Below are positions 37,450 through 48,800 of a DNA stretch of 64,000 nt, piece by piece. How positions within the stretch are numbered: position 1 is the stretch's first letter; every line of letters starts with the position of its first letter. A model generated the notes under the pieces. It made no database searches and was not told the origin of the DNA. It worked only from the letters and a program-made list of their open reading frames with translations. This DNA is from Pipra filicauda (Eukaryota > Chordata > Aves > Passeriformes > Pipridae). The position numbers and the translations under genes are program-made. The stretch is from assembly GCF_003945595.2 (NCBI RefSeq), contig NW_024104096.1, forward strand, positions 3,033,501-3,097,500, in the 5' to 3' direction.

Positions 37450-37670
37450 TAAAAGTAAAACAGCTAAAAGAGTAAAATCTCTGCAGACATAATGGAGAGT
37501 ACTTTAAAGACACTGTCCTGGATGTTCTGAAGAATACATACCATCTATCAAACAAAGACTTAAAAAAGTCCACAAGGAATATGACAAGGTTAAAGGAGGT
37601 CATTAGAAGCAAGAAAGCTTTCAGAAAACCTTCTTTCTATACAAACGAGAAAAAATGAAAAAAATTCATA
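37450..37670 (+). mobile_element. Ancient CR1-like LINE relic (linker before the RT domain)
   Basis: The order of blocks fits the part of older amniote CR1 elements between endonuclease and reverse transcriptase. ATAATGGAGAGTACTTTAAA near 37490, ATACATACCATCTATCAAAC near 37533, and TTAAAGGAGGTCATTAGAAG followed by CAAGAAAGC near 37590-37620 are the best blocks. In translation the last gives a lysine-rich VKEVIRSKKA-like stretch. Stops are frequent. The call rests on recalled family sequence, not on a search. Confidence 0.45.
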
Positions 37671-38796
37671 CACTTCAGTTCAAAAACGAAGACGAACAAC
37701 AAAAATGACAAGAGATGTGCTAGGTTATATAGCAGTCACTCATGCTAACATGCAACTTTCTACAGCTAAGGTGTGTGGTTAAACTTGGCCTAGTCTGTGC
37801 TTGAAATCACTGTCTCCTCACTACAGTGAGGAGTGCCAGTCAGAATTCAAAGCTGATACATGCAGAAGTAATACAATCTGTTTGCCATTTGACTGCTGGG
37901 TGAGAAAAATGTTAAGTATTCAGAAATAGCAATAGACTCTAAAGAAATTAGGAACTTAGGAAGGTTATAAAAATGCAATTGCAGGTTGTTTTTTTTTCCT
38001 GCTAACATCATCTCCCTCATTAGAAGAGACAAAACTGGAAAATAGAATTCTGAGAATTGTTATGGAATACATAAAGAATAAGGAACATCAGTATGACATA
38101 TTAATCCTGTATTTTGAATATGATATGCAGTCATATCATCAGACTATTATATTTTAAAATTTAGATAAAGGAATTAGAATGATCAGATGTGAGCAACACC
38201 ATCTTTACATGAAAAAGAAAAATTCAACCTAGAGAATGTAATTGAATGGTGACATGAAACACATTTTACTAAAAAGGTAAAAGGAAGAAACTTCTCTGCA
38301 AAAAAAAAGTTAACACCTAATGAAATGATGTAGCAGCATATCTAGAACAAAAACTCATTTTCTTTCATGGTTTGCCCACTCTACCTTGGATCTCTCTGCT
38401 AATGTTTGCTTTCAATGTCAAGGTGTAAATAGGCACTCTCGTTGATAGTCAAGCAGCAACTTGCAGAAGAGGAAGTTCATAATCTGTTATTTGACAGAAG
38501 GTAGGAATAAAGAGCAGAAGAAGTTACTCTCTTAGTGATCCGGTAGCAACCATAAAGAATAATTGGATTTTAGACTAGACAAAGGTTTGGGCTAGACAGA
38601 CATTATTTCTTTAGCACAGATCTGGAGCCTAAACTTCATGGGAACATAAGGTCAAAAAAAAACTCTGCTATGACTTCATATAAGCTAAATGTAGTAATTT
38701 AAAAGCTACAGATTAGTTTAACTCAGGCATCTAGATTCTTTGTGGAACAATTTTTGAGAAAAAAATACCTCTAGTGCAGAGATAACTTTGTCACTT
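37671..38796. other. AT-rich stretch, no feature recognised
   Basis: No gene is recognised. Parts may belong to the ancient CR1-like element on its left, but no block is clear enough to call. Confidence 0.4.
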
Positions 38797-39975
38797 TACT
38801 TACTATGGGAATGTGAAGTGTAAAGCATTTGACACTGTCCTGCATGACATCCTTGTCTCTAAACTGGAAATATATGTATTTAAGGAGTGGATGACTCTGT
38901 GGGTGACAAATTGGCTGGATTGCCTCACTCAAAGCGTTGTGGTCAATGGCTTGATCTCCAGCTGGAAAGCAGTGAGTGACAATTGGTGTTCCTCAGGGGT
39001 CTATATTGAGACTTTTAACATCTTTGTCGGGAACATGGATTGTGGGATTGAGTACACTCTCAGAAAGTTTGTTAATGGCACAAAGCTGTGTCATGCAGTT
39101 GACACACTGGAGGGAAGGGATTTCATTTAAAGGGACCTTGACAGGCTTTAGAGGTGAACCTATGCAAATCTTATGAAGTTTAACAAGGCCAAGTGAAAGA
39201 TCTTACACCTGGGTTGGGCTAATCCCAAGCATAAGTACAGGATAGGTGGAGAATTTATCAAGACTTGCCCTGAGGAGAAGGACTTGGGCACGTTGATGAG
39301 AAGCTCAACATGACTTGGCAATGCATACTCAGAGCCCAGAAAGCCACCTCATCCTGGGCTGCATCAAAAGAGGCATGACCAGGAGGTAGAGGGAGGTAAT
39401 TCTCCCCCCTCTACTTTGCTCTGGTGAGACCCCATCTAGAGTGCTGCATCCAGGTTTGGGGCCCCCAGTAGGACAGAGGGGAGGGCCAGGGAGTTGAAGG
39501 AAGTACAGAGAAAGGCCATGAAAAGGATCTGAGGGCTGGAGCACCTTTCCTATGGAGACAGGCTGAGAGAGTTGGGGCAATTCAGCCTGAAGATGAGAAG
39601 GCTCCAGGGAGACCTTCTAGCAGCCTTTCAGTACCTAAAGGGGACTTACAAGAAGGCTGGAGAAGGACTTCTCAGAAGGACATGGAGGGATAGGACAAGG
39701 GGGAATGGCATTAAGAAGGAGGGTAGGTTTAGACTAGATATTAGGAAGAAATTCTTTACTGTGTGTGGTTTAGTCTTTGAAATTCTTTACTGTGAGGCAT
39801 TGGAACAGGTTGCCCAGAGAGGTTGTGGATTCCCCATCCCTGGAAATGTTCAAGGCCAGGCTGGATGGGGCTCTGAGTAACCTGGTCTAATGGAATGATC
39901 TCCGCCTATGGCAGGGGGGTTGGAACAAGATGATCTTTAAGGTCCCTTACAACACAAACTATTCTATAATTCTCT
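38797..39975 (+). mobile_element. CR1 LINE, about 1.2 kb, longest plus-strand copy
   Basis: The plus strand covers the RT palm region to the 3' tail. The frame at 38813-39130 shows AFDTVLHDILVSKLE, VTNWLDCLTQSVVVNGLISS, FVGNMDCGIEYTL and LCHAVDTLEGRD, in CR1 order. The catalytic FADD box is FVNG here (39068-39079), so both aspartates are lost. After a frameshift the ORF2 C-terminus is readable in the frame at 39572-39880 ([30 protein letters not shown]). The 3' UTR ends in CAAACTATTCTATAATTCT at about 39957-39975. A 16-base segment is repeated 31 bases apart inside the coding region. Confidence 0.94.
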
Positions 39976-40000
39976 GTACCTTGGAAAGGGATTAATTCAA

Positions 40001-40014
40001 CTATCTATCTATCT
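40001..40014. repeat. Short CTAT microsatellite beside the CR1 tail
   Basis: Three and a half CTAT units lie 26 bases beyond the CR1 tail. The array is too short to be notable by itself. Confidence 0.8.
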
Positions 40015-42048
40015 TTTTAATTTTTAAATGAGATTGGATGAGTATTTTTAGTATCTAAAATATTTTAAGGTCACCTGCTATTTTTGGGGGGAGGATTTAT
40101 ATTTTTTAGTTAGGATACGGACTAAGAAAGTTAAATTATTAATGCTATCATAACAATACCAGCCTGTGTTCCATATGCTCTCTGAGATTTTGTCTAGTAA
40201 CAGGAGATATTTCTTTTCAAGGCAAACACAAAAAAAGCAAGCAAGATTTTCCAAACCTTTAAGATTTGAGTAACAACTGCTATAGTGTTCGTAAAACAAT
40301 AGTTACCCATTGTTCTACAAAGTTGTTTTTAGCATAAAGATGTGATCACTAAGCTAAGCTACTTCCGAATGATTCACAGTAATTAATGTGTATTATTGTT
40401 CAGCAGCTGAAGATGTTTCTCCAGTACTTCAGGAAGTATTTTTGCACTTTCATTAGACAGTGATTGAATGGAAAACAAAACCTCTTATTAGCTTGAAACT
40501 ATGAACATTAAATTCCCACTGTCATCACCATCCAGATAAATATCCAATTCTACCTAAATTATTCTTTAGCATTCAAATTCTCTTTTGGTTCATTTGTTTC
40601 ATTTGTTTCATTGATTCTGAAGACTTAAAGGAATTTTGGTTCAGGTTCTCCAAAGCCCAATTATTTTGTTCTAGGTTATGTACCTAATCTTAATTTAAAC
40701 TTAATCATGAGCTAAAAACCAGCATCATCACTGTTTCACAGATAAACTGTCAGGAAGGAGTGTCTTTACTTCTGTAACTTTACTTCTACTTTATGCAGCT
40801 ATCATCTTCACACATTCCAAGGAAATATTTGTAATAATCTATTATTCCTTCCTTTTTTGATGAACTTGTAAAAACTTCATTCCATCAAAACATGTGAATG
40901 AGTGACCCTTTTCAATTGTGCAATCATCTAAAAAATTACCCAGTGTTTTAAAGGCCAGTTTTGATCAAAGAAAGGATGTATTTGTTTAAAGGCCTTTGGG
41001 GCTACATTTTAGTATGACTGTAATACATAGTGTGTGAACTAGGTTATTTGATAGGTTATTTATTAAGGTTTTTAAATTAAAACCTTACAATTTCATGTTA
41101 TTAGACTGCTGATATCCCTGATATTCCTTACATTTTCAGCTGTAAGTCCTTGTAGATTTGTTGTTGAAACCAAAACTTGCACTTCCTCCTGAGTCTGGTT
41201 TTGCTAAGGTGTACAACTGTTATATAACTGGTTTATGTTCCTAGAAGTCTCTCAAAGTAAAAAAATATTTAAAAATTTTTATACTTTTCTCTAAATCAAT
41301 TAATGTCTTATGTAGTAGTTCTTTTAATTATCAACATTAGTTTGCAACTGGATTTATGGATTTATGCCTGGATATATTTGGAATAGTTTTAGGCATTTTT
41401 TTAAAGTGTATGTTAGAAAATGTAGTGATTGACCTTCCTTATGTTACCCTACAAAAAATAGAACTGTTGGATTGCTTTTTTTAAGCTGTTGATCCTAGAA
41501 GCATATGGAGAAATTACACAGTACAATCTTTATATTTCATCACCTTATCAGCATAATGAAATAGTTCATTAGGCATTCAACCAGGATTGTGATCCAACAG
41601 CTACACCTTGGGTGTGCCGAGTCAGCTTCTACAGTAAAGGACGGAAGCAGAAGATAAAAACTTACATATTAAAACCAGAACATGCTGCAATTAGTGGAGA
41701 ATAGGCAAAATACAAATTTTCTTACCAGTTTAAAAAAATGTACTCAATTTCAAATGAGAAAATTAAAGAGGGTGCAACTGAGTTGTTAAAAAACAACCAT
41801 GCCATCAACATTTCAGGTTAAACATGTTAAGAAAAACTGCTTAAAAAATAAGAAATGATTTCAAGGTTTCTATTTGGCTATAAAGTCCAGATGAAAAACA
41901 CAAGAGAGTGTGTAAATAAAAGGAAACAGGCTGGTGCAGAAAAAGAAGATGCCCATAGGTTTTTTTTTACTGTAGTTAGGGTATTTGATAGGCTCCTACT
42001 TGGTTTGGTTGTTTGTTATGTGTTAAGATTTCCTTGTTTACACTAGCA
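40015..42048. other. AT-rich stretch, no feature recognised
   Basis: No gene or repeat family is recognised. A short GTTTCATTT-type triplication lies near 40588-40612. Confidence 0.55.
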
Positions 42049-42084
42049 AATTAATTAATTAATTTATTTATTTATTTATTTATT
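42049..42084. repeat. TTAA/TTTA microsatellite
   Basis: Three TTAA-type units pass into about six TTTA units. This is a simple repeat and a likely length polymorphism. Confidence 0.92.
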
Positions 42085-42092
42085 GTGCAAAG

Positions 42093-42138
42093 GTTTTACC
42101 TTTCATTTTTAGATAGTTTTACCTTTCATTTTTAGATG
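42093..42138. repeat. Tandem duplication of 23 bases
   Basis: GTTTTACCTTTCATTTTTAG plus three bases occurs twice in direct succession; 22 of the 23 positions agree. The near identity means the duplication is recent compared with the surrounding decay. It starts 8 bases after the TTTA microsatellite. Confidence 0.95.
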
Positions 42139-45100
42139 TGTGACTGTGTACCTAAGTTTCAGTGAAGGAAACTTTATCTCAGATTGCTATAGGAATAACA
42201 AACTGGAAATACATATTAAGATTTTCTGCCTCAGTTCTCTTTGTTTGAATTTAATTGATTTAGATCTCAGAATTTTGGAAGTTCAAATTTTGGACCTGCA
42301 AGTAATAACTCACTGATTCCCCCTGGGAACCACTAATAGTTGTCTTATACTTTTATTTAGATAGTGATTTTAGCTTGCATGTGTTTTACAATAAGATTGT
42401 GAATGTCTGTGTTAATCAGTGAACCAAATTTCCATAATACTTTGCTATTCAGTTTTAAGACTGGCTAAACTTATGACCTCTAGCCTATCTGATTCTTTGG
42501 GGAACTCATTAGCCTATGTATCTAGAAATGCCTTTTTTAGCAAATGTGGCTAATTTGTACATCTTGCTATTTTCCATATTCTTCTTTTAAAGTACCACCA
42601 GGCAAAGCAGTTACCAGAAAAAACCCATGTGATTGATATTTTAAGTCATTGGTATTTCTGTTTTCGAAGATTAAGCAGGTGGGAATTATGCAATTCTCTG
42701 GGAACTAGTGAACTTCAGGCTTCAGAAGGAGTATAAACTCAAGTAGCTAATCGAATATTATGGACTTACCGTATTTTTGCTGTCACATTGACTAGAGAGC
42801 AGAGGACCCAAATAACACATTTATCTACTGGTTAATTAGTGTCTTGATCAATAAACTAGTTGAGCTGAATGTGAATGGTTTCTTGAAACATTACTAACCC
42901 AATAATACTTAACAGCCAAGATTTAAAAATCTGTTTGATGATCAGTTTTCATATTTAGACACAAAACAAAGAAATCAGGAAATTATGCAACATCTGAAGG
43001 ATGACAGAACAAAGTCAATGATGCTGTATTTCACTTTATTAAAATCAGCAAGATCCAGTAAATTCAGTAAGGTTATTGGACTTGAACTTGAGTAAGAAGA
43101 AAAGTAGAAAAAATATTTTAATATATGATTAAGAAAATAATGAACCATGTCAAAATCTGTCATAAAAAAATGTCCAGTTCATTCAATTTAACGTGGTAAA
43201 ACAAACTATCATAATAAATTACGTGAGGAAGAAATTCCGGTTTATTTAATTAAAAGTGAGGATTTCCCTTTACCGAGGACAGAATTTTATTCCTGAGAAT
43301 AGTAAACACTTGTGAACATGTTTATCTACTTGCAGAAATCTATTTATAAAAATAACTTGCCACTCTTTTGAGAGTCCAGTGAGGCTGTTTTCATGGCAAA
43401 TGTGTGGTTACTCTCTCATATTTCCGGTGACATCCAAAAGCATGGATTTCCTTTTTTCAGCTAGCTAATTCTAATGACTGTGAAGGGTAGATTGTTTTAG
43501 ATTCTTCTTTCTAGGTATAATGAGAAAGGACAGAAATTCAGTGGAATTCCCAATTATGTGTCCTGTCATTTTGATGTTTTTCAGTCTTTTATAAAAATTA
43601 ATTTTTTAGGACATTGTGTTATAAAAATACCAGTGCTATTACTACTATTACTACCACAACTACTACTAAACAATGAAATTAGTAAGGTTAAATTTAAGAA
43701 AATTCAAAACTACAGAGACGAAAAGACACCATTGTATATTCTCTCAAAAATTATTTTCTAGCTTTTCATCACTAGCTTTTATAATTACATTAGGACACCA
43801 GACTTCCACTGGGGAACTGAGTGTTAGACATGTTAATTGTGTCTAATGGCTTTTTCAAGATAAAAAAAGCTCAGGGACATGATGAGTGCTTTCACTCCTC
43901 ACCTTGCTTAGGAGAAAAGGCAGAATTTACCACACACTGAGATTGCTGTAGCCATAATCACATAAAATACACATTTGTGATAAAAATATTCAAACTCAAA
44001 ATCAGCTCTGAAAAACGTCTATTAATGACAATGCAGAGTATTACATATGCAAGAACAATAGACAATTATGGCTGATATACAGGACTGTGTGTATTTGGTA
44101 TCCATGGTATAGGCTGAGAAACTGAAAAGCAGGGAAAATAACTGTGTACAGCACATGCTGCTAGAGGCACTTTGGAGCCTGGGAGTCACAGTCTGCATAT
44201 GCTATCAGGGATCCCAGGAATGTGACTCAGCAGCACTTGTATCAGTCTGCTCTGAAAGCGCCTCAGTCGCACGTAAATCAAAACCTTTCGACACTCTTGA
44301 ACCCAGTACAGCTTTAAAGGTCAGCATTAAAGAAGAGATTTTGTGGCTTTGAATCCACTTGCTAATATGTATTATGCTGGAGTTCTGGAGACAAGATAAG
44401 GTCTGTACTTCCAACTGAACTGGCAGTTATTTCCCCTTCTCTTCTGCTCAGTCATGAATGGTTGATTATTTAAAGTAAAATGCAAAGGTTAGAGAGTTGT
44501 GCTACCAATCTTTGCAATAATTTGAAAAAAGGTCATTCAACATTCTTGTGTTTTCTAACCTATCCAAAATAAAAAAATCTGATGTGGCATTAGTTTATCT
44601 ATGGTTAATAGAAGATATTAGCAGCCTTTTTATTCTTACCTATCAAGGAAATTGGCAAAATCATATCAATCTGAGTACTAAATTCTTGGGTTCATAGCAT
44701 GTATGACTATTTCACTTTAGGGTAAAGCACAATGAAACTTGCTCACTCAAAAGGGAGCAAAACTCTTTACATTAATACAAGAAGGAGGATAGAAGGAAAA
44801 CTGATTTTTCTGCATCCTATGTAGATTGGAAGAAAGAGATCCAGTCATCACTTTCAAGTTAATATTGTATCAAGTGAATGTAGCTTTCTGGATACTAAAC
44901 AGACACCAAAATATCTATAAATTGTATGAAACCTAGCTGTCTAAGCTCAAAATTAAATTCAATCCTATTAGAAATCTAAAGGGTTGTGTAAACTATACTA
45001 AAAAGCCATTGTGGGAGGTCTATAAGGGAACATACTTGTATGATGTTCTATTTGAAAGTGGCAGTCGTGCAAATTTTTGGGATATTTCAGTTTGAGCTAG

Positions 45101-45410
45101 AACTCTAACCACTGGAAGTATGGTGGTCCTAAATATATTTGAAATAGCATTTGAACTAGGTGGGTGAGGAGACTGTACAACCAATTTTTAGTGGACCTAA
45201 CCTCTGGCATCTCCCTGTTTTTATACCACAGAAGTCCAAAGTTACAAATGTATAATAAGAAGATATTTAGCATTATAGTGGGATGTGAAGTACTTGTGCT
45301 AAGCCATAACTGATTTCAAATTATCTATTTAGAAAAATCCAAACAGTCAATCAGTCAATAAACCATCAAAGCTTAGTCCTTTTCCGGACAATGAAGAAGA
45401 AAAATCATAG
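42139..45410. other. AT-rich stretch, no feature recognised
   Basis: No gene, RNA gene or known repeat family is recognised. A small ACTATTACTACCACAACTAC run lies near 43639-43665. Confidence 0.55.
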
Positions 45411-45457
45411 AAGCCATTTAGTAAATGGCTTAGTAAATTCATTTAGTAAATGAATTT
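45411..45457. repeat. Two adjacent perfect palindromes with a shared core
   Basis: The first palindrome (45411-45431) has arms AAGCCATTTA and TAAATGGCTT around a single G. The second (45435-45457) has arms AAATTCATTTA and TAAATGAATTT, also around a single G. Both contain the core CATTTAGTAAATG (45415-45427 and 45440-45452), 25 bases apart, but their outer arms differ and are still perfectly complementary. Confidence 0.95.
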
Positions 45458-45492
45458 CCAACCCTAGAAGTGTTTCTTTCAAATCACTCAAA

Positions 45493-45760
45493 ACACATAG
45501 AGTCACAGAATTACATGTCAGGTCCAATCAACTGTTCAAAGCAGGACTTTGGAGCAGAGTGTTTGGGGCAATGTCCAGTTGAGTTTTGAATATCTCCAGG
45601 GTGGAACATACAGAGACTCTCTGAGTACCTTTTCCATTGTTTCTTAACCTACAGAATGAAAATAATTTCCCAGCTTTCAACTTATGACCATTGTTTCTTC
45701 TCCTTTCTTTGTGTATCTCTGAACAGTGTGGTTCCAGCCTCTCTTCCAAGTAGCTGTGTA
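45493..45760 (-). mobile_element. CR1 LINE 3' part, diverged
   Basis: The left edge is the reverse-complemented tail and UTR (GAGTCACAGAATTACATG), followed by GTTGAGTTTTGAATATCTCCAG, and a TTATGACCATTGTTTCTTCTCC block that is the complement of the ORF2 C-terminal region. The copy is more diverged than the CR1 at 11712 and shows small deletions. The minus frame at 45528-45806 runs across it but is not the element's own frame over its length. Confidence 0.75.
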
Positions 45761-46513
45761 TATACATTTTTAAAAAAACATAAAAAAAATTAAAAAAGAA
45801 CCACACACAAAGAAACCCACCATATATGAACTATATACTCTGGATGCTCTGAATTGGATAGGTTCTGTACCTATCTCACCTTGTGGTTCCATCACTAAAT
45901 TCTTCAAACTGACTGAGGACCCATGCAAGCATAGAGACAGTACAAAGCAGAACCCTTTTATTAAGAGCTTTTTTCTGTGTTCTGCCTCTTTCTGTTTCCT
46001 CTCTTTCCTCACACTTCATCATATATCTGTGTCACCTGCAGGGGCTTGGCTTTTTCTTACTAAATCACTGTTTCAGAAGAAAAATGAGAGAAAGAGTCAA
46101 CAGCTCTAGACTGCATTTTGATGGTCTCACGGTAATAATCCTTCAATAAGAGATTGTGAGCAGCTTTTCTGGGCAAGGCAGATGTCTTGAATAGGCTGCC
46201 AGATGGGGGTGGAAAACAGAAAAAAAAGGAAAATAAAAAGAGACATATGTTCAGCATGCAATACAAACTAGAATTTTTAGTATAATAACACACACAAATC
46301 TTTCATATTGAAGCTCTGAAACTTTTATTTATGCATATGGCAGGTCCCCTTTTTGCATCGTAACCAACTATAATATTAGAGATTGGCATTATCTCCAATA
46401 ATATTAGTGCTCTATTTCATGTAAGGAGACTACCCACTGATTCTGCTTTGGCTCTTAAATATTTTAGCCAGAAAAATAGAGCAAATTAAAATATATGCTT
46501 AACATCTGCAGGT
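45761..46513. other. Unique stretch, no feature recognised
   Basis: No gene is recognised. The minus frames at 45770-46012 and 46060-46293 show only hydrophobic low-complexity ends. Confidence 0.5.
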
Positions 46514-46580
46514 ACTCCTCCCCTCCCTCCCCTCCCCTCACCTCTCCTCCCCTCCCCTCCCCTCTTCTCTGCTCCTCTCT
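46514..46580 (+). repeat. CCCT-rich polypyrimidine tract, G4/i-motif prone
   Basis: The plus strand is almost pure pyrimidine, with runs of CCCC or CCC separated by single T residues (46520-46540 and again 46548-46563). The minus strand therefore carries at least two sets of four G-runs with one-base loops, the classical G-quadruplex arrangement. It is a mirror-like polypurine-polypyrimidine tract that could also form a triplex. Confidence 0.92.
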
Positions 46581-48659
46581 GTGCAAAATAAAGAAAGCAT
46601 TTGGCCCACAGTCTTAATTGCCTCCAATAAATTCTGAATGATCATTACAAATTTAATCTCATAGATAATTTGCAATGATCAAAACAAGCAATGGCACTCA
46701 TATTCCTCACAACAATGCAATCACTAATTGAAAGGCCACGTACAATTACATAACAATACATAATTGGATCATAAGTAGAGAGAGCTCAGATTTTGCTTCT
46801 ACAATGATCTGTCGGCAGAAGAAATCTTTCAAATTTTATCAGATAATTAATTTAGCAGAAAACAACCAGGAAGATGGTTCCAAACACTGGTTTCAAATAT
46901 GTTTTTTGTATCATCCTTTCCACCAAACAAAATAATAAATAAATTGAATATGCTTGAATTCTGATCCTCATTTGGGATCGTTATTGCAATATGTAACTGG
47001 TAGAATATAGAGCCATATGATTGCATCTAAAGGTTTATGGTGAGTATTTTCACTTTCTTAGTGGAATTATGTAATCACTGTATACATATTTTGTTGTATA
47101 CAAAAATGTTAGCAATGGTGCTTTCCTTTCTTAATTTCTGGATTTTTTTTTCCCTCTACATTGCCATTGTGGCTTCATATGTGATGACAAAAACAAAATC
47201 TTAAAAAAAAATCAGGTCTAGATCATGATTTACTTAGAGTACACTTTGCTCATTTGTTTCTTTCTGAGACAAGTTACATTACTGTAGAATCAGATTTTTT
47301 CCCTCAGTACGTCTTGAGGCAAACCAGTGTTCTGAATAAGAGAAATTGATGGTTTTGATCTAGCAAAATAGAACTGTTTTTCACAGACTTAAGATGAGCA
47401 CCTCAATAACTGTGAAGGAATAACTGTAGAGCAAAAGGCAAGATCCTCCGATCATTTGAAGTCCTTGGAGAATATAATTCTCACTTAGATGAGCTCTTTG
47501 GCCAAGCTCTGTAGCAAATTTGGGATTAAAAATAAAGGGAAATATTTTACTGCCAAGAAAAGGTCAGGACGTTTAATACAGTAGCAATAAAGGATGCATT
47601 ATACACTTCAAAAAAGCACAATTATTTTTAGTTCAAGGTGTGATATGTCAGGTGCATATCATCTTTTCTCACTCTGACTGTAGCAGAAGGGTGCAAGACA
47701 ACCCCACTGTTCTGCTGATTATTGACAAGTTGTATTTCTTTATTGAATTTTACAGTAATAGTCACCCTATTTAGATTCTTTTGGAACACCAAAGATGCAC
47801 CTAGACTTTAGGGTTATTACTAGAAATAGCCACTCCACCCCTTTCCAACTTACATGATATTTTTATGTATTTTGAATTTATCACTCAGGAATAAAATAAG
47901 TGATGAATTAAAACCAATAATACTACTCTAGATACAAAAACATGCTATAAATTATTATAATGTACCTTCAAACATGTTCTTGCAAACCTATCTTGCTAAA
48001 AGGATACGGAATGCAAAAGATGTGCATTTTCCACAAGAAAATAATAATCTATAAATGCTAAATGTAATTATAAATCAGATATTGGGTTTTTTAATTGTAT
48101 TTACATATATTGCACACTGTAACAGATTTTCTTCTTAACTTACAGGAAAATACCTTTTGAACTTAGAACTGTTCATGTTCTTTTATGATTTTGACTGTTT
48201 TATCATAGCAAATGCTTTAAAAAATAAATAAAGCAGAGTGGAGGATTGTTAATTTGGAGAAAATGCTTTGTTTCAGAGAAAGAAAACTAGTGAAGCAACT
48301 ACTTTTAGTGCCAAATTCAACTAGAAGGAAAAAGCTGGTCGAGACTTGAGTATAGAAGGTAGTTTGAACGAAAGTCACACCAGTAGAGGAGAGAATAGCC
48401 TTCTAAGAAGGAGAAAGTGTGAGAAAAGAAGTGTGAGAAAACCGGGCTTCCCGTAAACAAGTTTTGGCCAACTCAGGTATAGAATGTAATCTAAGGAACC
48501 TATTGCAGTATAATTAATATCAATTAATATCTGAAACAGAGTCTTCAAAGTATAACACTAAACTAGCCTGGTGTCAGAGAAAGGCAGCAAGACTGAGAGA
48601 AATTCTTACATCAGAAAGGAATTGCAGAATACTGGAAACCAGCACATGTCTAAGAATAA
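46581..48659. other. Unique AT-rich stretch, first part CNE-like
   Basis: No gene is recognised. The first 300 bases after the polypyrimidine tract are dense in TAATT/AATTA words and are reported as a possible conserved element. The remainder shows nothing I can name. Confidence 0.45.
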
Positions 48660-48800
48660 TTTTGCTAGAGAATAGAACAAATTTACAGAGATGAAATTGG
48701 AAAGAGTAGGGAACAAAATTGCTTAAAACTAGCAAGAGATGTAAAAAACACCAATGAATAAGTTCTATAAGTGCATCAGAAATAAGACTAATTTAGTGCT
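48660..48800 (+). mobile_element. Possible ancient CR1-like LINE relic
   Basis: In one plus frame around 48716-48752 the words LKLARDVKNTNE are readable, followed by stops. That fits the lysine-rich block (KLAKDIKN-like) upstream of the RT core in older amniote non-LTR elements. The match is short, so the call is tentative; the neighbouring sequence may be part of the same relic. Confidence 0.35.
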
